NCBI GenBank assembly: GCA_937903155.1
Contig: CALCZU010000119.1
Location: forward strand, 1 to 64,000
DNA length: 64,000 bases
Source: an uncultured Bdellovibrionales bacterium
GTDB taxonomy: Bacteria; Bdellovibrionota; FAC87; UBA2466
Direction of reading: 5' to 3'
Positions within the stretch are counted from its first letter, which is position 1, and each line of letters opens with the position of its first letter. Both the position numbers and the translations under genes were made by a program. Below, piece by piece: positions 1 to 8,311 of this stretch. The notes beneath the pieces were generated by a model. It saw only the letters and a program-made list of their open reading frames with translations, did not search any database and was not told the DNA's origin.

Positions 1-643
1 CCGCATCCTTTTCTTTTTGAACATCAATATTGGGATAAGTAACCATCCCCTCTTTATCGGCATCGGGGTGAGTGGGTTCAAACACCTTTTTGAAATCTTT
101 AAATTCTATAACTTCGGCGAATCCGGATGAAGTTTTTCGGGCCTCGACTCTTTTATGAGCCCCTCCGTCTGGCGTTCGAGTCGTGATTGCGTTCGCGATA
201 TTAAACGCGCGAAGAGTTAAATCAAGAACTGACACAGAGAGATCCGAACAATCCGATGAAGTGTAGTCGGTTTCGGAGACGGTTAAGCGGACTTTCACTT
301 CTTCGGTTTCATTTTTCAGAGAGATCTCCGAAGTTCCATTTGTCGACATCGCAATCGAAGGCGTCGAAAGGATCGCATCGGCTTTATTAGAATTAATCAC
401 CATCGATTCAAGATAAATCGATTTCCGATCTGATTTTACGACTCTCCCGAGAAGTACGATCCCTTTCTGCGGCTCTGTCAGCGTGTTCCAGGATTTATTA
501 TCGCGAGGAAGGATGAACTCTCGTTCGGATTTTATTTCCTCTCCGTCTGCAGAGTAAGTCAATTCCGACTTCATTAAAAATCCCTGTTGTGTCTTTGCAC
601 TCGCAACCAACGAGAAGATGAAAACAATGAAAAGTGTTCGCAT
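1..643 (-). CDS. exported protein with a FlgC-like segment (3' end off the window)
   Basis: The first 214 residues are visible; the C-terminus lies beyond base 1. It opens with a signal peptide (residues 1 to about 16, hydrophobic, ending VASAK) after a GGAG ribosome site 7 nt upstream. Residues 20-125 look beta-rich and match no family I can name. Residues 146-168 (FNIANAITTRTPDGG) and 184-211 (VFEPTHPDADKEG then YPNIDV) read like the two conserved ends of the flagellar rod protein FlgC. In FlgC these are an N-terminal SNIANANTTRT-type helix and a VYDPSHPDADxxGYV...PNV segment. The spacer between them is only about 20 residues, much shorter than in FlgC. Real FlgC has no signal peptide, so this is not the rod protein itself. 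Role unknown. The gene is certain; the FlgC relationship is inferred from motif reading. Confidence 0.85.
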   Translation of the reverse strand, partial: MRTLFIVFIFSLVASAKTQQGFLMKSELTYSADGEEIKSEREFILPRDNKSWNTLTEPQKGIVLLGRVVKSDRKSIYLESMVINSNKADAILSTPSIAMSTNGTSEISLKNETEEVKVRLTVSETDYTSSDCSDLSVSVLDLTLRAFNIANAITTRTPDGGAHKRVEARKTSSGFAEVIEFKDFKKVFEPTHPDADKEGMVTYPNIDVQKEKDA

Positions 644-841
644 TTTTGACTCCGAATTTTTAAATGGGTTTTTGGATAGAACGAGACGCTTTAATTATAC
701 CTCTCGAACTAGGTAAGCGCAGGATTCCGTTTCTAGCTTAGGCGAAATTATGTATCTAATTGATTCTACTAACGTTTAATCAAGCTGGGTTGCGATTTAA
801 GCCGCTCTGTGTTAGTTTCCGCGCCTCGGAGTAACCTATCC

Positions 842-3439
842 ATGCCTAAATTTAAGGAAATCGGTCGTTTTATGAGAACTATTGCCTTTGTCTTTTTAGC
901 GTTTTTCACTTTCGCAAGCTCATCAGCAAAAGCTGCTACTCTCCAATCCCTCGAGTGGTGGTTGGAAACCTTGGCAAAGATTCAGTCTTTAGAGGAAAAG
1001 ATCAAAACTGAAACGGATGATGCTACAAAAAAAGATCTCATTAAAGATGCTGACAAACTTTTCGTTGTGGGCGTGGAAAAAGGGACTGTTCTCCTGAACG
1101 AAATTAAAGAAGGAGTGACACCGTCCGTTGATATCAGCCGAGATATCGTATCCCGAGATCAATACATTAGGGAATATCATGATACATTGCGGTCAGCCGT
1201 TTTTCTAAAATACCTTTTAGGCATCAAGCCTTCCGATACGAAAACTCAAGGACTGCAAGTAGGTTTTCCGAGAACCGCAGGACTCGCATCGATTGGATTA
1301 AGTTTCACTCTTTATCGACAGGAAGCCCAACGCTCAGGCCCTCAGTTTGCGAATACGCTCAAAGAAGTTCAAGCAGAATTAGGCAGCGATTCTATTTCTC
1401 CGGAATTGCTGAAGTCCGTTAAGGACCTTCTTAGCCAAGCGGAGCAGTTTTATCTTAAAGTCGCGAAGGAAAAAGTACTTCCCCCGTATCCTTCCTCTCG
1501 AACATTTATCTTAACCGAACAAAACCGCGCCGACCTAAACAGTTTGCCAGCTGCAATTAAAGAGTCCATTCTCAACGCAGATTCCGAAAAATATGACAAG
1601 GTTTTAAGTTCATTAGCTGAAGCAGGTTCGATGGAAGTTTTCGCGGCACTCATCAAGCATTTCAACGATATTGAAAGTCTCGACCTAGCAACCCTTACAG
1701 GTGAAGAAAAAGAAAAGGTAAAAGCCTACTCTGACTCGTTATTCTATGCGCTTACAAAACTCGGAAGAAAAAGACTAACGATAAATCCGGAGAGTAAAGC
1801 AACTTTCTTGCAACACTCCCTCGCGCGTACTCAGTTTAGGACACAAAGCTTGCAACCGGTTGCAATCAAGCCCGCATCCCCAAGAGTTGCGGCCGCGGTC
1901 CTCTACGGTTTTTCAAGCTCACGCATTGTTCAAAACCCGACCGCGACGAAAGATACGTTCGAAAATGAAAGAGCCGAAGTATTAGCTTTTCACGATACCT
2001 TACCGCTATTAGTTCAACAAACTGAAGAGATGCGAACTGCTTACGCCCACTTTTTACAAAATTACAATTGGGCCGATAGAGGCCTCGTTTTTCCAAAAGG
2101 CCAGATTGTTGCTGTGGATCCTGACGCAAAAGCGATTCCAGTCAATGCTTCAAGAATTAAAATAGGCGTCGCTGACGAGGGCACAAAGAAACAATTTCTT
2201 CCGGTGGATTGGACAACGTCCCAGTTTCTAGAAAATGTTTCTCCCTCTGAAAAAGTTGTTTTAGAAAATCTAATCAAACTCATTCCTGCCAACCAGCAAG
2301 GCTGGAATATTAGTTTTCCAATCGTCCAAGTTTTGCAAACCGCGAAACTCACAGGCCCGGGAATCTTACTAGCGGCTTTGGACGTTTTAAGAATGAATCG
2401 AATCGATACATTCATTAAAAACGGAAACTCTCTCCCAAAACATCCTAATCATGTCGAGAGATCCCTGGGATACATAGTGACCAAATGGTCTGTAGAACTG
2501 CGAAAGTTACTCAAGGCAAGCGGTGAAGATTTCGAGGACTTCGATTTAGCAAGCAAACTTCTCGCGAATCCCCCAAAAAATAAGCTTCGAGAAGAGTTTC
2601 ACGAAAAATTAACTCGGCTCGTCTCTGAAACTCGCGATGTCGAACTGATTGCCGCTGGAGCGAAAGTATCTTCTGTTTTTGGCAAAAAAGGCATTTCTGC
2701 TGCAGACGAGCAAGAACTTCTTTCTAAGCTTCGAGCGTTTTTGAATATGCCAAAGGCCACCAAACGGTTTGGAAGACGAGCTATTTCTGTCTTTGGAGGG
2801 ATTATTTTCGCTTACACCGGTAAACATTTTATCCCTACATCGGCGTCTGTCCCTCAACCTGTAACTCCGACGGCACCCACACCGATCCAGCCGCCAACAA
2901 ATGCGATCCCTACACAAAACATTCGTTCCGCAATATCGGAACAAGACCTTTTGATGACTTTAGAACAGCTTTCGGAACCTGAAAAAAATAAGTTGCCAGA
3001 ATATGTCAGAAATCTGATGTGGAGCACGCTTCTAACCGAAGCCATTGAAAAAGGAATTCACTCCGAAAGAGGAATGGAAGTCCTTCTCGGCTGGGCCGAA
3101 AACACGAAAAATTCCTTCCCTGAACGCATGCGCGCACTTCAAATTATCCTTTACAGTTGGGATACGATCGAAAAGGCTTTGGCAACGAATGAGGAATGGG
3201 CCGATCGGATCGATGTGATTTTCTCTGATTTAATCCGGGAAACAAAAAGTGCGACTCTGTCCGCGGAACACCATTTGATGTACAAAAGTTTGAAGGACGG
3301 ATTCCACCAACTTCGCCGAGTGACAAACTCTGACCACGGTGCGGTCGTCGCGGTTTTCGCTCAAAAAGTAGGTTGCAATGTCTCCATGGGCCTTTTTGGT
3401 TCGGGACGGTACCGAGTTGCGACGCCGCCTACGCCTTGA
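842..3439 (+). CDS. large exported protein of unknown function
   Basis: This is an 865-residue protein whose N-terminus carries a basic stretch and a hydrophobic signal sequence ending near ASSSAKA. I chose the ATG at 842 because GGAG lies 10 nt upstream. An ATG at 872 with AAGGAAA upstream is equally compatible and gives a shorter signal peptide, and a GTG at 809 is possible but has no ribosome site. Most of the protein looks helical. A short hydrophobic segment (ISVFGGIIFAYTG) is followed by a Pro/Thr-rich linker (SVPQPVTPTAPTP) and a final helical region of about 150 residues. This suggests an envelope protein with two globular parts joined by a flexible linker. I recognise no family or catalytic motif. 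It reads the same way as the exported gene that follows 100 nt later. Confidence 0.8.
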   Translation: MPKFKEIGRFMRTIAFVFLAFFTFASSSAKAATLQSLEWWLETLAKIQSLEEKIKTETDDATKKDLIKDADKLFVVGVEKGTVLLNEIKEGVTPSVDISRDIVSRDQYIREYHDTLRSAVFLKYLLGIKPSDTKTQGLQVGFPRTAGLASIGLSFTLYRQEAQRSGPQFANTLKEVQAELGSDSISPELLKSVKDLLSQAEQFYLKVAKEKVLPPYPSSRTFILTEQNRADLNSLPAAIKESILNADSEKYDKVLSSLAEAGSMEVFAALIKHFNDIESLDLATLTGEEKEKVKAYSDSLFYALTKLGRKRLTINPESKATFLQHSLARTQFRTQSLQPVAIKPASPRVAAAVLYGFSSSRIVQNPTATKDTFENERAEVLAFHDTLPLLVQQTEEMRTAYAHFLQNYNWADRGLVFPKGQIVAVDPDAKAIPVNASRIKIGVADEGTKKQFLPVDWTTSQFLENVSPSEKVVLENLIKLIPANQQGWNISFPIVQVLQTAKLTGPGILLAALDVLRMNRIDTFIKNGNSLPKHPNHVERSLGYIVTKWSVELRKLLKASGEDFEDFDLASKLLANPPKNKLREEFHEKLTRLVSETRDVELIAAGAKVSSVFGKKGISAADEQELLSKLRAFLNMPKATKRFGRRAISVFGGIIFAYTGKHFIPTSASVPQPVTPTAPTPIQPPTNAIPTQNIRSAISEQDLLMTLEQLSEPEKNKLPEYVRNLMWSTLLTEAIEKGIHSERGMEVLLGWAENTKNSFPERMRALQIILYSWDTIEKALATNEEWADRIDVIFSDLIRETKSATLSAEHHLMYKSLKDGFHQLRRVTNSDHGAVVAVFAQKVGCNVSMGLFGSGRYRVATPPTP

Positions 3440-3538
3440 GCTTAAACGACCGCGACTGAATTCGTTTGTTCTGACTAAGCTTTCTGTTTTTGCAAAGCGC
3501 GTTGCTGTTTAAAAAACTTCTCAGTAACGATTCTAGCA

Positions 3539-4984
3539 GTGATTTTCAACGCTGCTGTTCATTCGAGAAAGTTTTTTGTCCTTGCGATCTCATTTTGTAT
3601 TTTTTCCACCCTCTCGATAGGCGCACAAATTACCTGCCGCCGACTTTTGGGCAATTTAAGTGCGTCGGATCCAGAATGGGTTCGTGTATCAGTTCGAGAT
3701 CCCCAAAAGCCGCTCCTCGATATAATGTATTTGCAACGTTTGCAGGATAGTCTCGTAGACTCCTTTGTTCCCTGGCTAGACAACCCATCGATTCAAGGGG
3801 GCGAAGGTTTCGAGGACATGCTTATGTCGCAACACAAGATTCTCGTCAGTGGCCGATCGGGAACCGATGTTTACCAAGGTGCCAGTCGCAGAGAAGTCGG
3901 TGTTCCCACAGGCTATGTCGTCAGTCCAGGAGTGTTTCGCAATATTTTTCAAGCTGAAAACTCAATCGTCACATTTGCCTTTCGCTACGACCAGCACCTG
4001 AAAGACGACATCACTCCTCAAATACGCGAGAACATCAAAGTCTTTTTAGAAAGTCGCGGGGATTCCCCCGCGGAACCTACTGAGAGAACCGTAGACCACA
4101 TGCCTTTTGCAAGTTCTTCAGCTCAGCGTTTCGAACTTCCTCGTTTGGGAAAAAGAATTCTGACCGGCGCAAAATTCTACGAGCACTATGTGGTTGCGAT
4201 TTATCCTCGGAGCAAAGATGTCCCCGCAATCGTCGAGGCGATGGCCGAAGTCATGGGGGAAATCAAAAATTTTTCTCAAAAAGAAAAGACTCCAGAGAAT
4301 ATCAATCAAATCGTTCACCTTTTAGCTGAATACGTTTATCTCGCTTGTCATGGTCACATTTTTTCGGGCGCAAACTTTTCTATCGTGATGGGGCAAGCAA
4401 ACTATATTCTCGGGGAGTGGGGTTTAAGAGGGATTAGTCACAGCAACTTAGATTACTTAGCCTTGGCCGCCCCGTTTGAGATTTTGGAAAACCATTTTCG
4501 AAAAGACATTCGTGAGGCCAATTCTCAAACTCCTTCGATCGACATCAATACTCCAAGTGAATACGAAAAATGGGAAAACAAAACTATCCTCGCCCATAGC
4601 TCGCACGTCGGTGACACCCTTTACTGGATGGGCGATCCGATCGGCATTGAAGGTCAACGCCTCGAAGGCATTTTCTTGCCCACTTTTCCAAACCGCGGAG
4701 TCAAACTATTAGCAAAAGCACACCTTTCCATGACAGGCGACACCGATTGGATTGAAGGCGGTCAATTTTTAGGAACACGGGGGCAATCTCGCGCGATCGA
4801 AGGAATTTCCATGAAACTTGAAGGTCCTGAGTCGCACAAGTATCGGATTCGCTATCGTACTCGTAGCCTCTCTGCGGGCTATTCTCAAACTGCAGAAAAC
4901 GGTGAGTTCGCGGGAACACGCGGAAACTCGGATCCCATCAGCCAATTACAAATCTGGTTAGAACCTGTAAATTCCGATAATTAA
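3539..4984 (+). CDS. exported protein with C-terminal ChW-type repeats and degenerate Fic-like motif
   Basis: 481 residues beginning with a signal peptide (RKFFVLAISFCIFSTLSIGA). The GTG start at 3539 has no clear ribosome site, so the N-terminus is uncertain. The C-terminal 100 residues hold repeats like the clostridial hydrophobic ChW family. W404 begins WIEGGQFLGTRGQSRAIEG and is followed by a second NGEFAGTRGNS unit; both share the G-x-x-x-G-T-x-G-x-S core. In the middle, residues 273-296 align without gaps to a Fic motif: H273, F275, N279, N288, Y289, L291, G295 and L296 match the HPFxxGN...N-Y-x-L...GL positions. The catalytic arginine of the Fic loop is absent. ChW repeats are associated with cell-surface binding, so this may be a surface-acting protein; enzymatic activity is doubtful. 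It precedes the MBOAT gene by about 100 nt on the same strand. Confidence 0.82.
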   Translation: MIFNAAVHSRKFFVLAISFCIFSTLSIGAQITCRRLLGNLSASDPEWVRVSVRDPQKPLLDIMYLQRLQDSLVDSFVPWLDNPSIQGGEGFEDMLMSQHKILVSGRSGTDVYQGASRREVGVPTGYVVSPGVFRNIFQAENSIVTFAFRYDQHLKDDITPQIRENIKVFLESRGDSPAEPTERTVDHMPFASSSAQRFELPRLGKRILTGAKFYEHYVVAIYPRSKDVPAIVEAMAEVMGEIKNFSQKEKTPENINQIVHLLAEYVYLACHGHIFSGANFSIVMGQANYILGEWGLRGISHSNLDYLALAAPFEILENHFRKDIREANSQTPSIDINTPSEYEKWENKTILAHSSHVGDTLYWMGDPIGIEGQRLEGIFLPTFPNRGVKLLAKAHLSMTGDTDWIEGGQFLGTRGQSRAIEGISMKLEGPESHKYRIRYRTRSLSAGYSQTAENGEFAGTRGNSDPISQLQIWLEPVNSDN

Positions 4985-5087
4985 CGCACTGGACTAGTCT
5001 CCGCATTTTAGCCTCACTTTTTCACAAAAACTTGTCGAAAAACTTATTATCCCCGCGAGTTTTAGGGCACATGGAAAGGCCTTCAAT

Positions 5088-6521
5088 CTGTTATTCACCG
5101 ACGCGACATTTCTTTTTTATTTTCTACCGCTGACCTTGTTCTTCCACAAGCTTCTGACGTTTTCATCGAAAAAAAAGTATCCGCATTCCGCGCGCGTTTT
5201 AATTCTCATCGCAACTCTCATCTTTTACGGAATTGAATCCCCGTGGTGGTTGATCCCTTTTACATTGAGTCTCTTGATCGACTACACACTCGCTTACTGC
5301 ATTTCAGTCAGCGCAAACCCCAAACTCAGAAAAGCATTGGTCGTTACTTCGGTTGTTCAACTCCTCTGTCTTTTGTCTGTTTTTAAATATTGGAACTTCA
5401 TCGGAAAATTTTTGGCAAGTATTTCCCCCATGCTTTTCGCTCACTATCCAAAAATTGAATTAGATGGAGCTCCCCTCCCGTTGCCTGCGGGAATTTCATT
5501 TTATATTTTTGAGTCTTTAAGTTTTGTCATCGATGTCTACCGGAGAGACGTTGTCCTTCCGCGAAACCCTCTAAAATTTCTCGGCTTCATTATGATGTTT
5601 CCGCGGTTTATTGCAGGACCCATCGTTCGTTACAAAGACATGGAAAAGCAATACGAATCCTATTCCGGGATGCAAATTGAAAAAGGACTTTTCCTTTTCT
5701 CAGTCGGATTCTTTTTAAAGTCCTGCTTTGCGGATCAATTCGCGGTTTTTACGGACAATGCTTTTGGACGCCCTGAACTTTTAAGCTTTTTCTCAGCATG
5801 GATCGGCGTCTTTTCTTACACACTCCAAATCTATTTCGATTTTTCAGGGTACTCGCTGATGGCAATTGGTTTAGGATTTTGTTTGGGCTTTCAGTTCCCC
5901 GCAAATTTCAATCGCCCTTACCTTTCAGACTCACTCCAAAACTTTTGGCGTCGATGGCATATCAGTCTTTCTACTTGGCTAAGAGACTATCTCTACATTT
6001 CCCTCGGCGGCAGCCAGCGCGGAACTTTGCGCACCTATCTCAACCTTTTCTTAACCATGCTCGTGGGTGGACTCTGGCATGGCGCCGGTTCTGGGTTTGT
6101 GATTTGGGGCGCTTGGCATGGGACATTCCTCTGCCTCGAAAGATTTTTTAATTTTCCGACACGAAGGCTCAATCCCGCGCTCGCAAAAGTCTCGACTTTT
6201 ATGGTCGTGATGTTCGGCTGGGTGTTTTTCAAAGCGAATGGAGTGAAACACGCCCTTACCATCTTTAAACACATGCTCAATCCGATGACCGCGCGAATTT
6301 CGGACTTTGCGTGCTTCGAAACGCACTCATTATCGTTTTTCGCCTGCGTATTGGGAGTCTACTACTGTTTCAGCATTGAAAAATCCTTCGACATTGAAAA
6401 GTATCTAGAAAAAACTCTAGTTCCTTTAAAGTATCGGTTCTTTGCTTTATTGCAGTTGGTCTTTAGCCTCTTAATTGCGTTCAGTTCAAACAAATTACCC
6501 TTTTTATATTTTCAATTTTAA
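5088..6521 (+). CDS. MBOAT-family O-acyltransferase (AlgI/DltB-like)
   Basis: A polytopic inner-membrane protein of the membrane-bound O-acyltransferase family, which moves acyl groups across the membrane onto cell-surface polysaccharides or peptidoglycan. Diagnostic segments in order: PAGISFYIFESLSFVIDVYR, FPRFIAGPIVRY, the IYFDFSGYSLMAIGLG segment, FNRPYLSDSLQNFWRRWHIS and LVGGLWHGAG with the conserved histidine. The family N-terminus (LFNSxxFLFLFLPL) is encoded here as LLFTDATFLFYFLPL, which lies upstream of the first standard start codon (TTG 5136). No ATG, GTG or TTG exists for it, so I place the start at CTG 5088, preceded by GGAAAGG about 9 nt upstream. The stop codon is one nucleotide before the AlgJ-like gene, so the two are translated together. 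The acceptor polymer cannot be told from the sequence. Confidence 0.93.
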   Translation: MLFTDATFLFYFLPLTLFFHKLLTFSSKKKYPHSARVLILIATLIFYGIESPWWLIPFTLSLLIDYTLAYCISVSANPKLRKALVVTSVVQLLCLLSVFKYWNFIGKFLASISPMLFAHYPKIELDGAPLPLPAGISFYIFESLSFVIDVYRRDVVLPRNPLKFLGFIMMFPRFIAGPIVRYKDMEKQYESYSGMQIEKGLFLFSVGFFLKSCFADQFAVFTDNAFGRPELLSFFSAWIGVFSYTLQIYFDFSGYSLMAIGLGFCLGFQFPANFNRPYLSDSLQNFWRRWHISLSTWLRDYLYISLGGSQRGTLRTYLNLFLTMLVGGLWHGAGSGFVIWGAWHGTFLCLERFFNFPTRRLNPALAKVSTFMVVMFGWVFFKANGVKHALTIFKHMLNPMTARISDFACFETHSLSFFACVLGVYYCFSIEKSFDIEKYLEKTLVPLKYRFFALLQLVFSLLIAFSSNKLPFLYFQF

Positions 6522-6522
6522 A

Positions 6523-7686
6523 ATGAAAAACTTTTTCAAAAATTATTTTCTGACTTTTTCTATTCTGACTCTGGTCGTCGTTTATCTCGGTCTCAACTTA
6601 TTCAACGCAAGCCGCTTTCATTTCCCTGAAATTTCGATCCGTCCTACTTTGCAAATTAAGCTTTCCGAAAAACCCACCAAAGAAATTCCCCTGTGGAGTG
6701 GTTTAAGTTTTAAAAGGGTTTCTGACTTCTCATCCCGTCAACTCAGTACACTCGGAAACCTTATCCGATTTCAAGTCTTCAGCGATGTTCGCGAGGACAT
6801 TATCATTGGAGAAAAGACTCCGTTCAAACGCATGTATCTCAAAGAAGAAGTTTTTTTCCAGTATCCGCTTTCTAAAGAGTGGGTTCAAACGCACTATCTT
6901 GATCTTTTAACGCCGTTTATGGATAAAATCCAAAAATCAGGCGCTACAATTCTCTCGGTTGCGGTCCCCACAAAGATTTCGATCGAAAGACGTGTGATTC
7001 GAAAGCCTCTTCCGCCGCCGTATCACCCCGTTCTAGAACATCCTTCAAGCGACACTTCAAACCTCAAAGAAAACGCAGCTCTCAACTACGATTTATTAGC
7101 TCAAGGAGATTCCAGAATCCTCGCCTTGTATTCCGCTTTAAAAAACGCACAAGAGAGAAATCCTGAAAAAAATATTTTCCGACCGATGGATACCCATTGG
7201 TCATCGTTAGGCATTGCGTTCGCGGCTAAAGCAGTGCTCGAGCGCCTCGCCCCCCAGAAATCTCCGATGGTGGCGTCGCTCAACCGCGAGCTTCCCCCGA
7301 ACTTCGAGATGGATTTCTTCCGCCTTTTAGGCCTCAATTCGACGATTCTTTCAGCGTCCAAAGCGTACACCTATCGCGAACCGCTTTATGGAATTCAAGC
7401 CGATGAATCCGACGCGCCCAAGCCGACTAAAACAGGTCGGTTGTTTTTGATTGGTTCAAGTTATTCACAAGTTTTGCAGGAGACGCCTTACAGCTTTGGA
7501 AAACTCTTAGCTAAGGCTCTAGGGAAGCAGCTGATTCAGGAAACCGATACCGGCGATAAAATGGCGCGTCCCGCTTTGAAACGATTACAAGAAAAAAACT
7601 ACAAACTGAATTCAAACGACGTCGTCATTTTTGAATTTCCGTTTCGCTTCCCTTGGTCTGACTCGGATCCACTCCCCGTTTTTTAG
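6523..7686 (+). CDS. AlgJ/AlgX-like SGNH-type acetyltransferase partner of the MBOAT
   Basis: 387 residues with one N-terminal membrane segment (YFLTFSILTLVVVYLGLNLF) and a periplasmic domain. The motif DTHWSSLG corresponds to the catalytic Asp-His of AlgJ/AlgX/PatB-type acetylesterase-like domains, and LFLIGSSYSQ fits the GxS nucleophile strand. Such proteins take the acyl group exported by the MBOAT partner and place it on the surface polymer. The ATG at 6523 begins one nucleotide after the MBOAT stop and has no ribosome site, which suggests translational coupling. The 3' end overlaps the oppositely oriented methyltransferase gene by 62 nt. I am confident of the SGNH/AlgJ class and not of the exact substrate. 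Confidence 0.85.
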   Translation: MKNFFKNYFLTFSILTLVVVYLGLNLFNASRFHFPEISIRPTLQIKLSEKPTKEIPLWSGLSFKRVSDFSSRQLSTLGNLIRFQVFSDVREDIIIGEKTPFKRMYLKEEVFFQYPLSKEWVQTHYLDLLTPFMDKIQKSGATILSVAVPTKISIERRVIRKPLPPPYHPVLEHPSSDTSNLKENAALNYDLLAQGDSRILALYSALKNAQERNPEKNIFRPMDTHWSSLGIAFAAKAVLERLAPQKSPMVASLNRELPPNFEMDFFRLLGLNSTILSASKAYTYREPLYGIQADESDAPKPTKTGRLFLIGSSYSQVLQETPYSFGKLLAKALGKQLIQETDTGDKMARPALKRLQEKNYKLNSNDVVIFEFPFRFPWSDSDPLPVF

Positions 7687-8302
7687 AAACCACCGCAAGC
7701 CAAGGTTGCTCTGCTCGGGGTAATCCTGCGGGTCGATAATAATGACGAACCGGAACAAACCCCGCTTCATTCAAATAGTTTTCATACGTTTCAAATTCAA
7801 AATAGGATCCGTATCGCTCTCCTGAAAAACCTTCCGCATTTCCCCGCGGATTTGACGAGAATAAAATCCCCTCAGGAACTAGCGTCGTGTGAAGCTGGCT
7901 TAAAACTCGCACAAGCTCTTGCTGCGGAATATGGAAAAGCGAAGCATTCGCAAAAACTCCGTCAAAAAAACCGACAGGTAAATTCAAGTGTAAAAAATTC
8001 TGGTGCCAAACGGGACAATGACTCTTCTCAGATGCCATTTCACAAAAAGCAGCACTGCCATCGAGCCCGGTCGGAAGATGCCCTTGAGACTTAAAATAAA
8101 TCAAATCCCTCCCAGGTCCGCAGCCAAAATCTAAAATTTTCAATCCCGGGCGCTGGGGCATCGCATCGAGAAGCGCTTTGTAGTTCTGCTGAACATCGTG
8201 ATCTTTCGTGCCCTCCCAAAAATTTTCGGCATTCTTCTCATAGTGATTAAGTGTCACGGAAGTGATAGTGGTTAGGTCGGTAGGAGAAAGATTTTTAGTC
8301 AT
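7625..8302 (-). CDS. class I SAM-dependent methyltransferase
   Basis: 225 residues. The Rossmann-fold AdoMet-binding glycine motif ILDFGCGPGRD sits at about residue 55, followed by the acidic loop TGLDGS and the post-motif strand FDGVFANASLFHIP typical of Methyltransf_11/25 proteins. The family methylates small molecules or proteins; the substrate is not evident. It is cytoplasmic, with no signal sequence. It is divergently transcribed from the FemAB-like gene with only 9 nt between start codons, so their promoters must lie inside each other's coding regions or further out. Its 3' end runs 62 nt into the AlgJ-like gene on the other strand. Confidence 0.9.
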   Translation of the reverse strand: MTKNLSPTDLTTITSVTLNHYEKNAENFWEGTKDHDVQQNYKALLDAMPQRPGLKILDFGCGPGRDLIYFKSQGHLPTGLDGSAAFCEMASEKSHCPVWHQNFLHLNLPVGFFDGVFANASLFHIPQQELVRVLSQLHTTLVPEGILFSSNPRGNAEGFSGERYGSYFEFETYENYLNEAGFVPVRHYYRPAGLPRAEQPWLAVVSKKRGVDPSQTKGSETEIQK

Positions 8303-8311
8303 GGTGCTATT

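Noticed and set aside
809..841. GTG at 809 as start of the large exported protein
   Set aside because: It adds 11 residues before a start with a proper GGAG site; the frame extension carries no recognisable sequence.
3539..4984. Active Fic AMP-transferase
   Set aside because: The catalytic arginine and GNGR loop are missing; only a degenerate resemblance remains.
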